DNA of 64,000 bases from Capnocytophaga canimorsus (GCF_002302565.1 NZ_CP022382.1:443001-507000); one strand, 5' to 3'. Counted from the stretch's first letter, positions 20,461 through 30,059 are shown. The notes: generated by a model from the sequence alone, not told the origin. Made by a program: numbers and translations.

Positions 20461-21432
20461 ATGTATATCGAAAATGCTTATTTCGGCAAGTCCCCCAAAT
20501 GGCTTTACATTATTCCGCCTTTGTTGTTTTTTGGAATGTCTTTCTTAGGAGCTGTGGCTGTTTTTCTGATGGATATAGATACCGAAACCATTATGAAAGC
20601 TGAAATTGCTCGTAAAGGCGAACTTCCTTTTTTGTTTGAAAATTTACTCATTTTTGTATTTCTCTTCTTAGGAATGCTTTTTTGGATTCGTTTTGTTAGC
20701 CAACAACCCTTATTAAAAGCCACCACTTCACGCCCAAAAACCGATTGGAAGCGCATTTGCTTTGCATTTGCTTTGTGGGGCGGAATAACTTCAGTACTGG
20801 TTTTGGCTGATTACTTATTTTTTAATCCTCAGGATTATATGTGGAATTTTGAACCTATACCCTTTCTTTGGTTAACACTTATGGTTATCATTATGATTCC
20901 AATGCAAACCAGTTTTGAGGAATATTTTTTCAGAGGTTTTCTAATGCAAGGATTAGGTATTGCTGTAAAAAACAAATGGTTTCCGCTAATTTTCACTTCG
21001 GTTACCTTTGGTTTGGCACATATTGCTAATCCTGAAATTAGTAAGTTAGGATACGGATTATTAGCTTATTACATCGGCACAGGCTTATTTTTAGGCATCA
21101 TCACTTTAATGGATGAGGGACTGGAATTGGCTTTGGGTTTTCACGCTGCTAATAATTTATTTACGGCACTTTTGGTAACTTCCGATTGGACAGCTTTCCA
21201 AACCCCTTCCCTACTTCGCGATGTAGCTCAGCCTTCCCTTTGGGCGAATATTTTTTTACCGCTGTTGGTATTTTTTCCTATTTTACTGATTATCTTTGCC
21301 AAAAAGTACCACTGGCACAGTTGGAAACAGAAACTCACAGGCAAAGTACTTTCCGAAAATGAATTTTTAAACAAACAAAATAATAATACAATATCAGAAA
21401 ATGAGAGAAATAGATTTCAATTTCGTACATAA
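20461..21432 (+). CDS. CPBP-family intramembrane glutamic protease
   Basis: A 323-residue multi-pass membrane protein with about 7-8 hydrophobic segments. The CPBP/Abi motifs are complete: SFEEYFFRG (Glu153, Glu154, Arg158), FGLAHIAN (His187) and GFHAANN (His228, Asn231/232). Members include CAAX-processing proteases and bacteriocin self-immunity proteins. No prenylation context is present, so the substrate is unknown. The C-terminus overlaps the start of menE by 32 bases, implying co-transcription. Confidence 0.88.
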   Translation: MYIENAYFGKSPKWLYIIPPLLFFGMSFLGAVAVFLMDIDTETIMKAEIARKGELPFLFENLLIFVFLFLGMLFWIRFVSQQPLLKATTSRPKTDWKRICFAFALWGGITSVLVLADYLFFNPQDYMWNFEPIPFLWLTLMVIIMIPMQTSFEEYFFRGFLMQGLGIAVKNKWFPLIFTSVTFGLAHIANPEISKLGYGLLAYYIGTGLFLGIITLMDEGLELALGFHAANNLFTALLVTSDWTAFQTPSLLRDVAQPSLWANIFLPLLVFFPILLIIFAKKYHWHSWKQKLTGKVLSENEFLNKQNNNTISENERNRFQFRT

Positions 21433-22483
21433 AGATTTCAGAATTAATGATTTTCCTATTGACCGTGAGCGTTTGCTTACTTTGGCAAGAACCTATTTTA
21501 AAGATGGTGAAGGTTATATGAAATCAATAGGGGCATTTTTGTTGGATTGGTTGGATAACCGTGACTATATAGAAGCTGTAACTTCGGGTTCTACAGGAAT
21601 TCCGAAAGTCATTCGCCTGAAAAAACAGCATATGGTCAATTCAGCTTTGGCAACGGGCGATTACTTACATTTGGCACCTAAAAATACGGCGCTATTTTGC
21701 CTCCCTGCCGATTTTATTGCTGGAAAAATGATGCTTATCCGATCTATCGTTTTGGGGTTGCACTTAGAAATCATTCCTCCTTCATCGATGCCTTTAGCTC
21801 TGACCAATAAAGATTTTGACTTTGCAGCAATGATTCCTTTACAAGCCTCTAAATCTATTTACGACTTAAATCGTATCAAAAAACTGATTTTAGGAGGTGC
21901 CTCTATTGACAACGAATTAGAAGAAAAATTACAGCCTTTGAATACGCGCATTTATGCCTCTTATGGTATGACCGAAACCATATCACACATAGCTATGCGC
22001 AAGGTAAATCACACCGCAATTCCTGAGCGAACCTATAAAGCTTTACCAGGAGTTACATTCTCACAAGATGAGCATCATTGCTTGATTATCAATGCTCCTT
22101 ATGTTTCTGATCACGAAATTATTACCAACGATGTAGTACAACTAATTTCTACTACCGAGTTTGAATGGCTTGGGCGTCACGATAACGTGATTAACTCTGG
22201 AGGATTTAAAGTATTCCCCGAAAGTGTAGAACGTAAGTTAAGTAAGCACATCAAGCATCCGCATTTTATTGCTTCCGAACCGGATGATGAGCTCGGACAA
22301 AAAGCTGTACTTTATGTAGAAGCCAAAGCGGAAAACTATCCGAACCTAACAGCTGATTTACATCGAGATAAAGAATTACTAAAACTTGAAGTACCACGTG
22401 AAATTTACTTTGTAGAAAAATTCGTAATGACTGACAATCACAAAGTAAAACGCGCTGATACCATTGCCAAATACAAAAAATAA
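21401..22483 (+). CDS. menE: o-Succinylbenzoate-CoA ligase-like AMP-forming enzyme (MenE)
   Basis: A 360-residue member of the ANL superfamily in the shortened form found in Bacteroidota. It has the P-loop TSGSTGIPKVIRLKK (about 61-75), the adenylate motif YGMTET, and the hinge/C-terminal motif WLGRHDNVINSGGFKVFPESVE, with a late lysine near DNHKVKRA. The size and N-terminal trimming match MenE, which activates o-succinylbenzoate with CoA in menaquinone synthesis. The other men genes are not in the window, so the substrate rests on family resemblance. It begins inside the end of the CPBP gene. Confidence 0.82.
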   Translation: MREIDFNFVHKDFRINDFPIDRERLLTLARTYFKDGEGYMKSIGAFLLDWLDNRDYIEAVTSGSTGIPKVIRLKKQHMVNSALATGDYLHLAPKNTALFCLPADFIAGKMMLIRSIVLGLHLEIIPPSSMPLALTNKDFDFAAMIPLQASKSIYDLNRIKKLILGGASIDNELEEKLQPLNTRIYASYGMTETISHIAMRKVNHTAIPERTYKALPGVTFSQDEHHCLIINAPYVSDHEIITNDVVQLISTTEFEWLGRHDNVINSGGFKVFPESVERKLSKHIKHPHFIASEPDDELGQKAVLYVEAKAENYPNLTADLHRDKELLKLEVPREIYFVEKFVMTDNHKVKRADTIAKYKK

Positions 22484-22506
22484 TTTTTAACCTTTAACCG
22501 AATCAA

Positions 22507-23532
22507 ATGAAAATATCCTTTTCGTTCCAATGGGTATTTGCTATAGCGGTAGTGATGCTATCGGCTTGTAGCACCCCAAAAAATGTGACTGATAATGATA
22601 TAAATAAAACGTTATCAAACTATATCAATCAAATCTCTGAAGAAAAACTTAAAGAGCAATTAGGCGTAATTGCCAGCGACCAAATGCAAGGACGAGATAC
22701 GGGTAGTGAAGGCATTCGTAAGGCTGCTCAATACATCGTTGAAGAGTATCAAAAACAAGGCATTAGTTATCCTCCACAGGCAGAAGGTTGGTTTCAAACC
22801 GTTCCAAAAGCATATATGAGAAATCGTTTTAATGATTCCGATAACATTTGGGCTTTTATTGAAGGAAGTGAAAAGCCAGAAGAAATTTTAGTGATTTCGG
22901 CTCATTATGACCATATTGGATTTGAAGGAAATACCATATTTAACGGCGCAGATGACAATGGTTCAGGAACAGTAGCCGTAATGGAATTGGCAAGAGTGTT
23001 TAATAAAGCTGCCCAAGAAGGGTATCGCCCCAAACGCTCTATTTTATTTCTGCACGTAACAGGTGAAGAACGAGGACTTTATGGCTCAGCCTACTATGCT
23101 GACCACCCGTTATATCCGCTAAAAAATACCATAGCTAACATCAATATTGATATGATTGGCAGAATAGGAGAATTCCATAACAACGGAAATTATATTTATG
23201 TTATTGGCTCAGACAGACTTAGCACAGACCTACATAACATCAACGAAGAGGTAAATAGCAAACATACCAAGTTATTTCTAGATTATAAATACAACGACCG
23301 CAAAGACCCTATGATGATTTACTATCGTTCCGATCATTATAACTTTGCCAAACACGGCATACCAGCTGTGTTCTTTTTCAATGGGCTTCACGCCGATTAT
23401 CATAAAGAAACTGATACCGTTGATAAAATCGACTTTAAATCGCTTCAAAAACGCACCCAACTGATTTTTGGTTTAGCTTGGGAACTTGCTAATCGTCAAG
23501 AACGTATCAAAGTGGACAGAGACGGAAAATAA
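22507..23532 (+). CDS. M28-family metallopeptidase lipoprotein
   Basis: A 341-residue lipoprotein. The lipobox VMLSACS places the lipidated Cys at 21. The Zn ligands of an M28 aminopeptidase-like domain can be read: His133/His136 (SAHYDHIGF), Asp149/150 (GADDNGSG), Glu187-Glu188 (TGEERG), Asp215 (NIDMIG) and His299 (HADYHK). It should release N-terminal amino acids in the periplasm or at a membrane surface. After Cys the sequence is STPKN, without the K-(D/E)2 export signal, so I expect it to face the periplasm. Confidence 0.93.
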   Translation: MKISFSFQWVFAIAVVMLSACSTPKNVTDNDINKTLSNYINQISEEKLKEQLGVIASDQMQGRDTGSEGIRKAAQYIVEEYQKQGISYPPQAEGWFQTVPKAYMRNRFNDSDNIWAFIEGSEKPEEILVISAHYDHIGFEGNTIFNGADDNGSGTVAVMELARVFNKAAQEGYRPKRSILFLHVTGEERGLYGSAYYADHPLYPLKNTIANINIDMIGRIGEFHNNGNYIYVIGSDRLSTDLHNINEEVNSKHTKLFLDYKYNDRKDPMMIYYRSDHYNFAKHGIPAVFFFNGLHADYHKETDTVDKIDFKSLQKRTQLIFGLAWELANRQERIKVDRDGK

Positions 23533-23571
23533 TAGCTTAAACACCAATAAAAACATCAAAATTTACTCATA

Positions 23572-24417
23572 ATGGCATCAATAAAACAATTAGAAGATTT
23601 AACAATACAAGTACGTAGAGATATTTTAAGAATGGTTCACAAGGTAAATTCAGGACACCCAGGCGGTTCGTTGGGGTGTGCTGAATTTTTTGTTTGCCTC
23701 TATAACGAATTGATGGAAATCAACACCAATTTTGCGATGGACGGCAAAAACGAAGACCTCTTTTTCCTTTCAAACGGACATATTTCCCCTGTATTTTACA
23801 GCGTTTTAGCTCGAAGAGGTTATTTCTCTATCAGTGAATTAAATACATTCCGTTTGCTAAATTCTCGTTTGCAAGGACACCCAACGCCACACGAAGGATT
23901 GGAAGGTGTTCGTATTGCTTCAGGATCTTTAGGACAAGGGCTTTCAGTTGGGATTGGAGCAGCACTGACCAAAAAGCTCAATGGTGATACGCATTTGGTG
24001 TACACCCTTCACGGTGATGGCGAATTGCAAGAAGGACAAATCTGGGAAGCTGCAATGTATGCTGGAGGAAAAGGCGTTGATAATCTGATTGCTACCATTG
24101 ATTATAACAAAAAGCAAATCGACGGAAGCACCGATAACGTTTTACCTTTGGGCGATTTACGGGCTAAATTTGAAGCCTTTGGTTGGCAAGTAATTGATAT
24201 TGAGAAAGGAAACGATATCACTTCTGTTTTGGAAGGAATGAAAAAAGCCAAATCATTGACAGGCAAAGGAAAACCTGTGTGTGTGCTTTTGCATACCGAA
24301 ATGGGTAATGGTGTTGATTTTATGATGGGAACTCACGCTTGGCACGGAAAAGCTCCGAATGATGAACAACTTGCCAAAGCTCTCGCTCAAAATCCAGAAA
24401 CATTAGGAGATTACTAA
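23572..24417 (+). CDS. tkt: Transketolase, N-terminal (TPP-binding) half
   Basis: A 281-residue thiamine-diphosphate domain of a split transketolase. It contains HKVNSGHPGGSLG and the Mg/TPP motif GDGELQEGQIWEAAMYA, and ends soon after MGTHAWHGKAPN. Split transketolases are normal in many Bacteroidota and archaea: the N half binds the diphosphate and the C half binds the pyrimidine. The partner half is at 29040-29990, about 4.6 kb downstream on the same strand with five genes between, whereas the two halves are usually adjacent. It acts in the pentose phosphate pathway. Confidence 0.95.
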   Translation: MASIKQLEDLTIQVRRDILRMVHKVNSGHPGGSLGCAEFFVCLYNELMEINTNFAMDGKNEDLFFLSNGHISPVFYSVLARRGYFSISELNTFRLLNSRLQGHPTPHEGLEGVRIASGSLGQGLSVGIGAALTKKLNGDTHLVYTLHGDGELQEGQIWEAAMYAGGKGVDNLIATIDYNKKQIDGSTDNVLPLGDLRAKFEAFGWQVIDIEKGNDITSVLEGMKKAKSLTGKGKPVCVLLHTEMGNGVDFMMGTHAWHGKAPNDEQLAKALAQNPETLGDY

Positions 24418-24434
24418 ATTATAATTATTCAACT

Positions 24435-25871
24435 ATGAAAAAACTATTCTTCATCGTAGGTATGTGTTTTACTGCCTTACTTACCGCACAACAAAAACCA
24501 GAAAGCCTAACCTTTACTCACAAATTGGTGTACGAATTAAGCAGTGAGCAAAATGAAATTCCGAATACAATTATCTCAAAGCAACTTACAATGTATATTG
24601 CCCATAAAGCGATAATTCTGGAAACCAATAGTGGTACGCTTTTATTTAAAGATGGAAGTGCATTTTGGGTCAGATTGGGGGCTTTTGATAATCAAATTTA
24701 CTTTTCACCCAAAGATTACTTTGAAATTGATCTGTTAGGTTTCAAATTAAACCCTCAAACAGAACAAACCTCAAACACAAACCAATGTACTTGGTATAAA
24801 TTACAACTATACGAAAATAATAAAGAAAATGAAGAAGGTGAAGAAATTGATGTCTGTGAAATCTGCATCGACACGAAAAACCAAAAAGACAATGCTTTGG
24901 TTTTTCCTCCTCACAATATCAGAGGGCTTATAAAAGAAATACACCTCATCAACGAATCGTATAATTGGACACTGGTAAAAGAGGAAGCCATCAATAAATC
25001 CTTTTTATTTGACAAAGAAGCTATTGATGCTCAAAGAGAGGCACGCAAAAAACAATGGGAAGAATATTATAATTACCAACCTACCGATAGTATAGCCTCT
25101 ACAGACACTTTAGATGCTATTGATAGTGCTTTTTATTCCGAAGCCTATGCCTACGACCCACTGTACTACGCTACCTTTTCAGGTATAAATATGGATATGA
25201 GTTATAAATTACTTATTTATGCCGAACGTATTCATAGTGTAATAAATGACCAAATCAGCAATTTAAAAGAATATGAAGGAGACGGACTTAATCGCAAACA
25301 AATCATTCGCTTCTTGAAAAAACATTATGAATCTTCGGTAAAAAATCTGCTAAAAGCTAAAATCATTTCTAAAGAAGAAAGCAAACAACTAAAAGGCGTG
25401 TTTAAAGATTTAATCAAAAAAGCCGAAGCCTTTGACCCTAAAAGTATTCCGATGCGTGAGCAAACTACCTATGAAGACTACAATTACGATACCGTAAAGG
25501 AAGCAGCTGAAGGGGTTACTAGAAAGGTAAAATATACGTCCGCATACAAAAACCTCGAGATTACTGATAATATTACTTTGGCTTTAGATTCATTTTCAGA
25601 TGAGGAAGATATGTTAGCTTATGCCCCAACTTATTGTAAGGCTTATAAGAACAAAGTACCCAAATTCGAGAATGAAAAACTCAAATTACATATAACCAAT
25701 TACTTGGGGCAACTGTGCGATTTGTATCTGTATCCTTATACTTATCTGGTTGATTTTAAAGGAACCATTGATAGTTTACGTAAAAGTTGGCTGGAAATTG
25801 AGAAATTACGTCCGACCCTTTCAAAACAAGACACCCAACTTTTGCTCGAATTTATGGAAAGTTTAGACTAA
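24435..25871 (+). CDS. Secreted protein of unknown function
   Basis: A 478-residue protein starting MKKLFFIVGMCFTALLTAQQ, a signal peptide with a cleavage site before QQ. The mature part has a beta-rich N-terminal third with a CEICID motif, an acidic Ser/Thr/Asp linker around 210-230, and a helical, Lys/Glu-rich C-terminal half. No lipobox, T9SS sorting domain or recognised family is seen, so a periplasmic location is likely. It starts 17 bases after the transketolase N-half and is followed by a terminator, so it is probably the last gene of that transcript. Confidence 0.8.
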   Translation: MKKLFFIVGMCFTALLTAQQKPESLTFTHKLVYELSSEQNEIPNTIISKQLTMYIAHKAIILETNSGTLLFKDGSAFWVRLGAFDNQIYFSPKDYFEIDLLGFKLNPQTEQTSNTNQCTWYKLQLYENNKENEEGEEIDVCEICIDTKNQKDNALVFPPHNIRGLIKEIHLINESYNWTLVKEEAINKSFLFDKEAIDAQREARKKQWEEYYNYQPTDSIASTDTLDAIDSAFYSEAYAYDPLYYATFSGINMDMSYKLLIYAERIHSVINDQISNLKEYEGDGLNRKQIIRFLKKHYESSVKNLLKAKIISKEESKQLKGVFKDLIKKAEAFDPKSIPMREQTTYEDYNYDTVKEAAEGVTRKVKYTSAYKNLEITDNITLALDSFSDEEDMLAYAPTYCKAYKNKVPKFENEKLKLHITNYLGQLCDLYLYPYTYLVDFKGTIDSLRKSWLEIEKLRPTLSKQDTQLLLEFMESLD

Positions 25872-25880
25872 TCTTTATTG

Positions 25881-25922
25881 AAAAAACTCTTTACGGATAC
25901 AACCGCTGTAAGGAGTTTTTTT
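25881..25922 (+). terminator. Intrinsic terminator after the secreted protein gene
   Basis: AAAAAACTC-T-TTACGG pairs with CCG-CT-GTAA-G-GAGTTTTTT across a short loop, with a long T-run on the plus strand. This separates the transketolase N-half transcript from the genes downstream. Confidence 0.8.
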
Positions 25923-25979
25923 ATAAATTCGTACAAAATGTAAAACAATTCCTTTTGGGAAATAAAATATCAAAACATT

Positions 25980-27233
25980 ATGAAAGTATCAAAATTAGCA
26001 CAAAATTTAATCGGTTCTGAGATTGTAAAGATTGGAAACGAAGTAAACGACCTCAAAGCCAAAGGCGAAAAAATCACAAATTTAACCATTGGGGATTTGG
26101 ATTCGAATATTTATCCCATTCCCAATGAGCTTAAAAAGGGAATTCAACAAGCGTATGCCGATAATCTTACGAACTATCCTCCTGCGAGTGGTATCCTTTC
26201 GCTTCGGGAAAATGTTTCGAAAGACCTCAAACAACGCTACGCATTGGAGTACTCAGCGAAAGATATTCTTATCGCAGGAGGTTCGCGTCCGTTGATTTAC
26301 GCAACCTTTAAAACCATTGTAGATGAGGGAGATAAAGTGATTTATCCCGTACCTTCGTGGAACAACAATCACTATTCGTACTTGAATTCTGCTCAGAAAG
26401 TAGAATTGGAAGTTAAGCCTGAAAACAACTTCTTACCTACGGCGGAAGAGCTACGTCCGCACCTGAAAGATGCCGTTCTGTTAGCACTTTGTTCGCCACT
26501 TAATCCGACAGGGACGATGTTTTCCGAGCATCAACTCAGAGAAATTTGCGAACTTATTGTGGAAGAAAACCGCAAACGTGGAGCCGACGAAAAGCCTCTT
26601 TACTTAATGTATGACCAAATTTATGCGATGCTTACCTTCGGAGAAAAACACTTTAATCCGGTAAGTTTAGTCCCTGAGATGAAGCCTTATACCATATTTA
26701 TCGACGGTTCTTCCAAATGTTTTGCGGCTACGGGCGTTCGCGTGGGCTGGGCTTTTGGTCCTTCGGAAATCATCGGAAAGATGGCGGCTCTACTTACGCA
26801 CGTTGGGGCGTGGGCTCCAAAACCTGAACAACAGGCGATGGCTCAATTCCTTACCAACACAAAAGCGGTTGACGCGTTCGTAAATGATTTCAAAGGAAAG
26901 ATTAAACATAGCTTAGAAACCCTGCACGAAGGCATTCAGGCATTGAAACAAAAAGGATATGCGGTGGAGAGTATTCGTCCGATGGGAGCTTTGTATTTGA
27001 CCATTCAGTTGGATTATGTTGGGAAAACTACACCGAAAGGCGACAAACTTAACGATACTACTGACTTGGTTTTCTACCTTATTAAGGAAGCAGGAATGGC
27101 ATTAGTTCCGTTTTCTGCCTTTGGAAATAGCCGAACAATGCCTTGGTTTAGAGCTTCAGCAGGTGGATGTTCTTTGCAAGATATTAAGGACGTTCTCCCA
27201 AGATTAGAGAAGGCTTTGAGCGAACTGAAATAA
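25980..27233 (+). CDS. Class I pyridoxal-phosphate aminotransferase
   Basis: A 417-residue fold-type I PLP enzyme. The Schiff-base lysine is Lys246 in DGSSKCFAATGVRVGW. Supporting residues are Asn175 (SPLNPTGT), Asp212 and Tyr215 (YDQIY), and Arg254. The overall form is closest to aspartate/aromatic-type aminotransferases (pattern SGILSLRENVSKDL). The amino donor cannot be assigned from sequence alone. Its codon use is richer in G+C than the genes just downstream. It is bounded upstream by a terminator, so it should have its own promoter. Confidence 0.92.
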   Translation: MKVSKLAQNLIGSEIVKIGNEVNDLKAKGEKITNLTIGDLDSNIYPIPNELKKGIQQAYADNLTNYPPASGILSLRENVSKDLKQRYALEYSAKDILIAGGSRPLIYATFKTIVDEGDKVIYPVPSWNNNHYSYLNSAQKVELEVKPENNFLPTAEELRPHLKDAVLLALCSPLNPTGTMFSEHQLREICELIVEENRKRGADEKPLYLMYDQIYAMLTFGEKHFNPVSLVPEMKPYTIFIDGSSKCFAATGVRVGWAFGPSEIIGKMAALLTHVGAWAPKPEQQAMAQFLTNTKAVDAFVNDFKGKIKHSLETLHEGIQALKQKGYAVESIRPMGALYLTIQLDYVGKTTPKGDKLNDTTDLVFYLIKEAGMALVPFSAFGNSRTMPWFRASAGGCSLQDIKDVLPRLEKALSELK

Positions 27234-27369
27234 AAGGATAAGCAACAAATAGAGCAAAGTCTAAAAAGAAAAACAGAAGCAATCAGGCTTTGCTCAGTTT
27301 GTTTGCTTTATTACAAATACAAAAATATTACACCTTATATATATTATATCACTAAAAAAATTATTTATT

Positions 27370-27759
27370 ATGGCAGTAAAATACAACATCGTAGAGCGAA
27401 AAAACCTATTAGATAAAGAAGCTCAACCTAAATTTTATGCAAGTGCAAAGGCAGATGGTGAAATATCTTTCCGTGCTCTTGCTAAAGAAATTGCGACAGG
27501 TTCATCAACCGTATCGGACACAGATGTTTTGGCGGTTCTCAATGATTTAACCAAAGTATTAGTAAAACATCTTTCAGAAGGACGTATTGTTCGTTTGGGT
27601 GATTTCGGGAGTTTTAGAATTACTATTTCGAGCGAGGGAGCAGAAACCGCAGAGAAATTCAATCCTGCTTTAATTAAAAGCAATAAAATTCAGTTTACCC
27701 CTGGAATAGATTTAAAGGAAATGCAACGCGTTATCAAGTACGAAAAATATAAAAAATAA
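27370..27759 (+). CDS. HU-related DNA-binding protein (Bacteroidota-type)
   Basis: A 129-residue protein of the HU-related family typical of Bacteroidota (TIGR01201-like). It has an added N-terminal strand region (MAVKYNIVERKNLLD), then the HU core with the helix DVLAVLNDLTKVLVKHL and the saddle motif GRIVRLGDFGSFRITI, and a DNA-arm end (NKIQFTPGIDLKEM). It should bend or coat DNA in the nucleoid. Unlike classical HU, the arm segment diverges, which is usual for the subfamily. It is single, with a long AT-rich stretch on each side. Confidence 0.9.
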   Translation: MAVKYNIVERKNLLDKEAQPKFYASAKADGEISFRALAKEIATGSSTVSDTDVLAVLNDLTKVLVKHLSEGRIVRLGDFGSFRITISSEGAETAEKFNPALIKSNKIQFTPGIDLKEMQRVIKYEKYKK

Positions 27760-27834
27760 TTTTCTTTTCGGAAAGAAGTATAGGCTTGTTGTTGTACAGA
27801 TAGATATATTGTTGAAATTACATGTATATATCTT

Positions 27835-27917
27835 ATCAAAAAAGTATATATAAGTTTCTAAAAATATATATACAAGTTGACTAAGTTTTGTATATAAATT
27901 TATAAAAATATATATAC
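27835..27917. repeat. Short AT-rich direct repeats
   Basis: The 14-base motif AAAAATATATATAC occurs exactly at 27860-27873 and 27904-27917, with a degenerate third copy near 27840. They lie between the HU-like gene and a small membrane-protein gene. They could be a promoter or binding region, or simple low-complexity DNA. Confidence 0.4.
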
Positions 27918-27958
27918 GTAGTTTCAATAATATTCGGATAACCTAAAAATATAAATAT

Positions 27959-28627
27959 ATGGACATTTCACAACTATTGAGAGAAAAACAACGTCTTATA
28001 GATAAAGGTAGAGAATTATTATCAAATAAAATATTTCCAGATGAAGTATTAGTAAATATTCGAGATGAGAGATTACGAAAAGATATCGCTAAGGAAATTT
28101 TTACTCCTAATGATATTCGTTTTGAAGATTTAAGCAAAGAAGAACAAGTTAAAAGAAGAGAAAGTCTAAAAGTACAATTATTATTCAGTGAATATTTGCA
28201 CTCTTTTGTAACATTAAAGTCAATTACATACTTACTATTAATAATAGGATTGATTACTTTAATCACGGCAATTTTACATATAAATAATAATTTGTACTTT
28301 GGTATAATTACAAGTTTTATAGGGATTTTATTGTTTTTGATTTCTCTTGATAGAGAAAAAGTAGTAAAATACTCACTAAAAATAGCTATTATTTATTCGG
28401 TTTTATATTTGATTGAACTCATTATTTTAAAAATACCAATGCCATATATTCAACCAATAAACGTTGATGTATTAGAATCACGAAGGGGAGCTTTAACGAA
28501 AATAGTAAACTTAGTATCACCTTATTTATATGTTATCTTACGTATAGTGGTAGGGGTATTTCTATTTAAAATATATACAGCTCAACAAAAATTTATAGAG
28601 GGTAAAAGAAAATTTAGACAAGGTTAA
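27959..28627 (+). CDS. Small multi-pass membrane protein, unknown
   Basis: A 222-residue protein with a charged cytoplasmic N-terminal 80 residues, then about four hydrophobic segments (roughly 83-103, 108-122, 132-150, 182-203), and a basic tail. No family was recognised. Base composition is poorer in G+C than the surrounding housekeeping genes, which with its position between the transketolase halves suggests a later insertion. The nucleotidyltransferase gene starts 10 bases downstream, so the two are probably one transcript. Confidence 0.7.
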   Translation: MDISQLLREKQRLIDKGRELLSNKIFPDEVLVNIRDERLRKDIAKEIFTPNDIRFEDLSKEEQVKRRESLKVQLLFSEYLHSFVTLKSITYLLLIIGLITLITAILHINNNLYFGIITSFIGILLFLISLDREKVVKYSLKIAIIYSVLYLIELIILKIPMPYIQPINVDVLESRRGALTKIVNLVSPYLYVILRIVVGVFLFKIYTAQQKFIEGKRKFRQG

Positions 28628-28637
28628 ATAATAAACA

Positions 28638-28949
28638 ATGAAAGAAATACAAAAACATCAAGAGGATATTGTAGCGGCTTGTAAGAGATACAAAGTAAGT
28701 TCTTTATATGCCTTTGGTTCAGTAACTCGGGAGTATTTTTCTAAGCAGTCAAGTGATATTGATTTATTAGTGGTATTTCAGCCTATTGATTTGCTTGATT
28801 ATGCCGATAATTATTTCGATTTATTGTTTGTTTTGCAAGGAATTTTCAATCGGAAAGTAGATTTAGTTACCGAAAAATCCCTAAAAAATCCTTACTTTAT
28901 AGAAGAAATAAATAAAACAAAACAACTTATTTATGCCGAAGCAAGTTAG
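28638..28949 (+). CDS. Minimal nucleotidyltransferase (MNT/COG1669 family)
   Basis: A 103-residue protein with a complete polymerase-beta-like active site: GS at 27-28 (AFGSVTREYF), Asp40 and Asp42 (SSDIDLLV), and a third acid, Asp75 (KVDLVTEK). Such minimal nucleotidyltransferases usually pair with a HEPN ribonuclease as a toxin-antitoxin module, in which MNT AMPylates and silences HEPN. No HEPN gene is adjacent; the neighbours are a membrane protein and transketolase C-half. It is either an orphan or pairs with the membrane protein. Confidence 0.88.
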   Translation: MKEIQKHQEDIVAACKRYKVSSLYAFGSVTREYFSKQSSDIDLLVVFQPIDLLDYADNYFDLLFVLQGIFNRKVDLVTEKSLKNPYFIEEINKTKQLIYAEAS

Positions 28950-29039
28950 TAAAGTAAGATTATTTACAAAGTTATTATCAAAAACATTTATATATTAAAA
29001 GGAGATAAAATCATCAATAATAAAAGAATAAATATAATT

Positions 29040-29990
29040 ATGAAATATACAGACACAGGAAAAAAGGATACTCGAAGCGGCTTCGGGGCAGGATTGGCTG
29101 AGCTTGGGCGTACCAATCCTAACGTAGTGGCGTTGTGTGCTGACCTTATTGGGTCGCTCAAAATGGAGAAATTTATTGAAGAAAACCCTGAACGTTTCTT
29201 CCAAATTGGTATTGCCGAAGCCAATATGATGGGTATTGCAGCAGGACTTACCATAGGAGGAAAAATTCCGTTTACGGGTACATTTGCCGCATTTTCAACG
29301 GGAAGGGTGTATGACCAAATCCGTCAGTCGATTGCATATTCAGGAAAAAATGTAAAGATTTGTGCTTCACACGCAGGACTTACCTTAGGGGAAGACGGAG
29401 CAACGCACCAAATTTTGGAAGACATCGGTCTGATGAAAATGCTCCCCGGAATGGTAGTTATCAATCCGTGCGACTATAATCAAACCAAAGCGGCTACCAT
29501 TGCCATTGCCGACTATCAAGGACCGGTTTACTTACGTTTCGGACGTCCGACAGTGGCAAATTTTACTCCGGAAGACCAAAAGTTGGAAATTGGTAAAGGT
29601 ATTCTTCTCACAGAAGGGAAAGATGTAACTATTGTTGCCACAGGACATTTGGTTTGGGAAGCCTTACTTGCTGCCGATGAATTGGAAAAACAAGGTATTT
29701 CTGCTGAAGTAATTAACATTCATACTATTAAGCCTTTGGACGAGGAAATTATTTTAAATTCCGTAAAGAAAACCAAATGTATCGTTACTTGTGAGGAACA
29801 CAATTACTACGGAGGATTGGGCGAAAGTATATCGCGTGTACTAACACAAAGGTTCCCTATTCCACAAGAATTCGTAGCGGTGAATGACACATTCGGAGAA
29901 TCAGGAACACCTTCCCAGCTAATGAAAAAATACGGACTCGACAAAGATGGCGTACTAAAAGCTGTAGAAAAAGTACTCAAAAGGAAGTAA
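29040..29990 (+). CDS. tkt: Transketolase, C-terminal half
   Basis: A 316-residue partner of the N-half at 23572. It carries the pyrimidine-binding domain with the catalytic glutamate in FQIGIAEANMMGIAAGL, the phosphate-loop region GLTLGEDGATHQ, and the C-terminal regulatory domain (VIVATGHLVWEALLAADEL to EEHNYYGGLG). Together the halves make a full transketolase. It is preceded by a 90-base gap after the MNT gene and followed by a strong terminator. Confidence 0.95.
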   Translation: MKYTDTGKKDTRSGFGAGLAELGRTNPNVVALCADLIGSLKMEKFIEENPERFFQIGIAEANMMGIAAGLTIGGKIPFTGTFAAFSTGRVYDQIRQSIAYSGKNVKICASHAGLTLGEDGATHQILEDIGLMKMLPGMVVINPCDYNQTKAATIAIADYQGPVYLRFGRPTVANFTPEDQKLEIGKGILLTEGKDVTIVATGHLVWEALLAADELEKQGISAEVINIHTIKPLDEEIILNSVKKTKCIVTCEEHNYYGGLGESISRVLTQRFPIPQEFVAVNDTFGESGTPSQLMKKYGLDKDGVLKAVEKVLKRK

Positions 29991-30017
29991 ATCAGAAGAA
30001 ATATATAAATTTTGAGA

Positions 30018-30059
30018 AAAAAATCGGGTTGGAATTAGTGTTTTTCAACCTGATTTTTT
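30018..30059 (+). terminator. Intrinsic terminator after transketolase C-half
   Basis: AAAAAATCGGGTTG pairs with CAACCTGATTTTTT (one G-T pair) around a 14-base loop, followed by AT-rich DNA. Confidence 0.85.
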
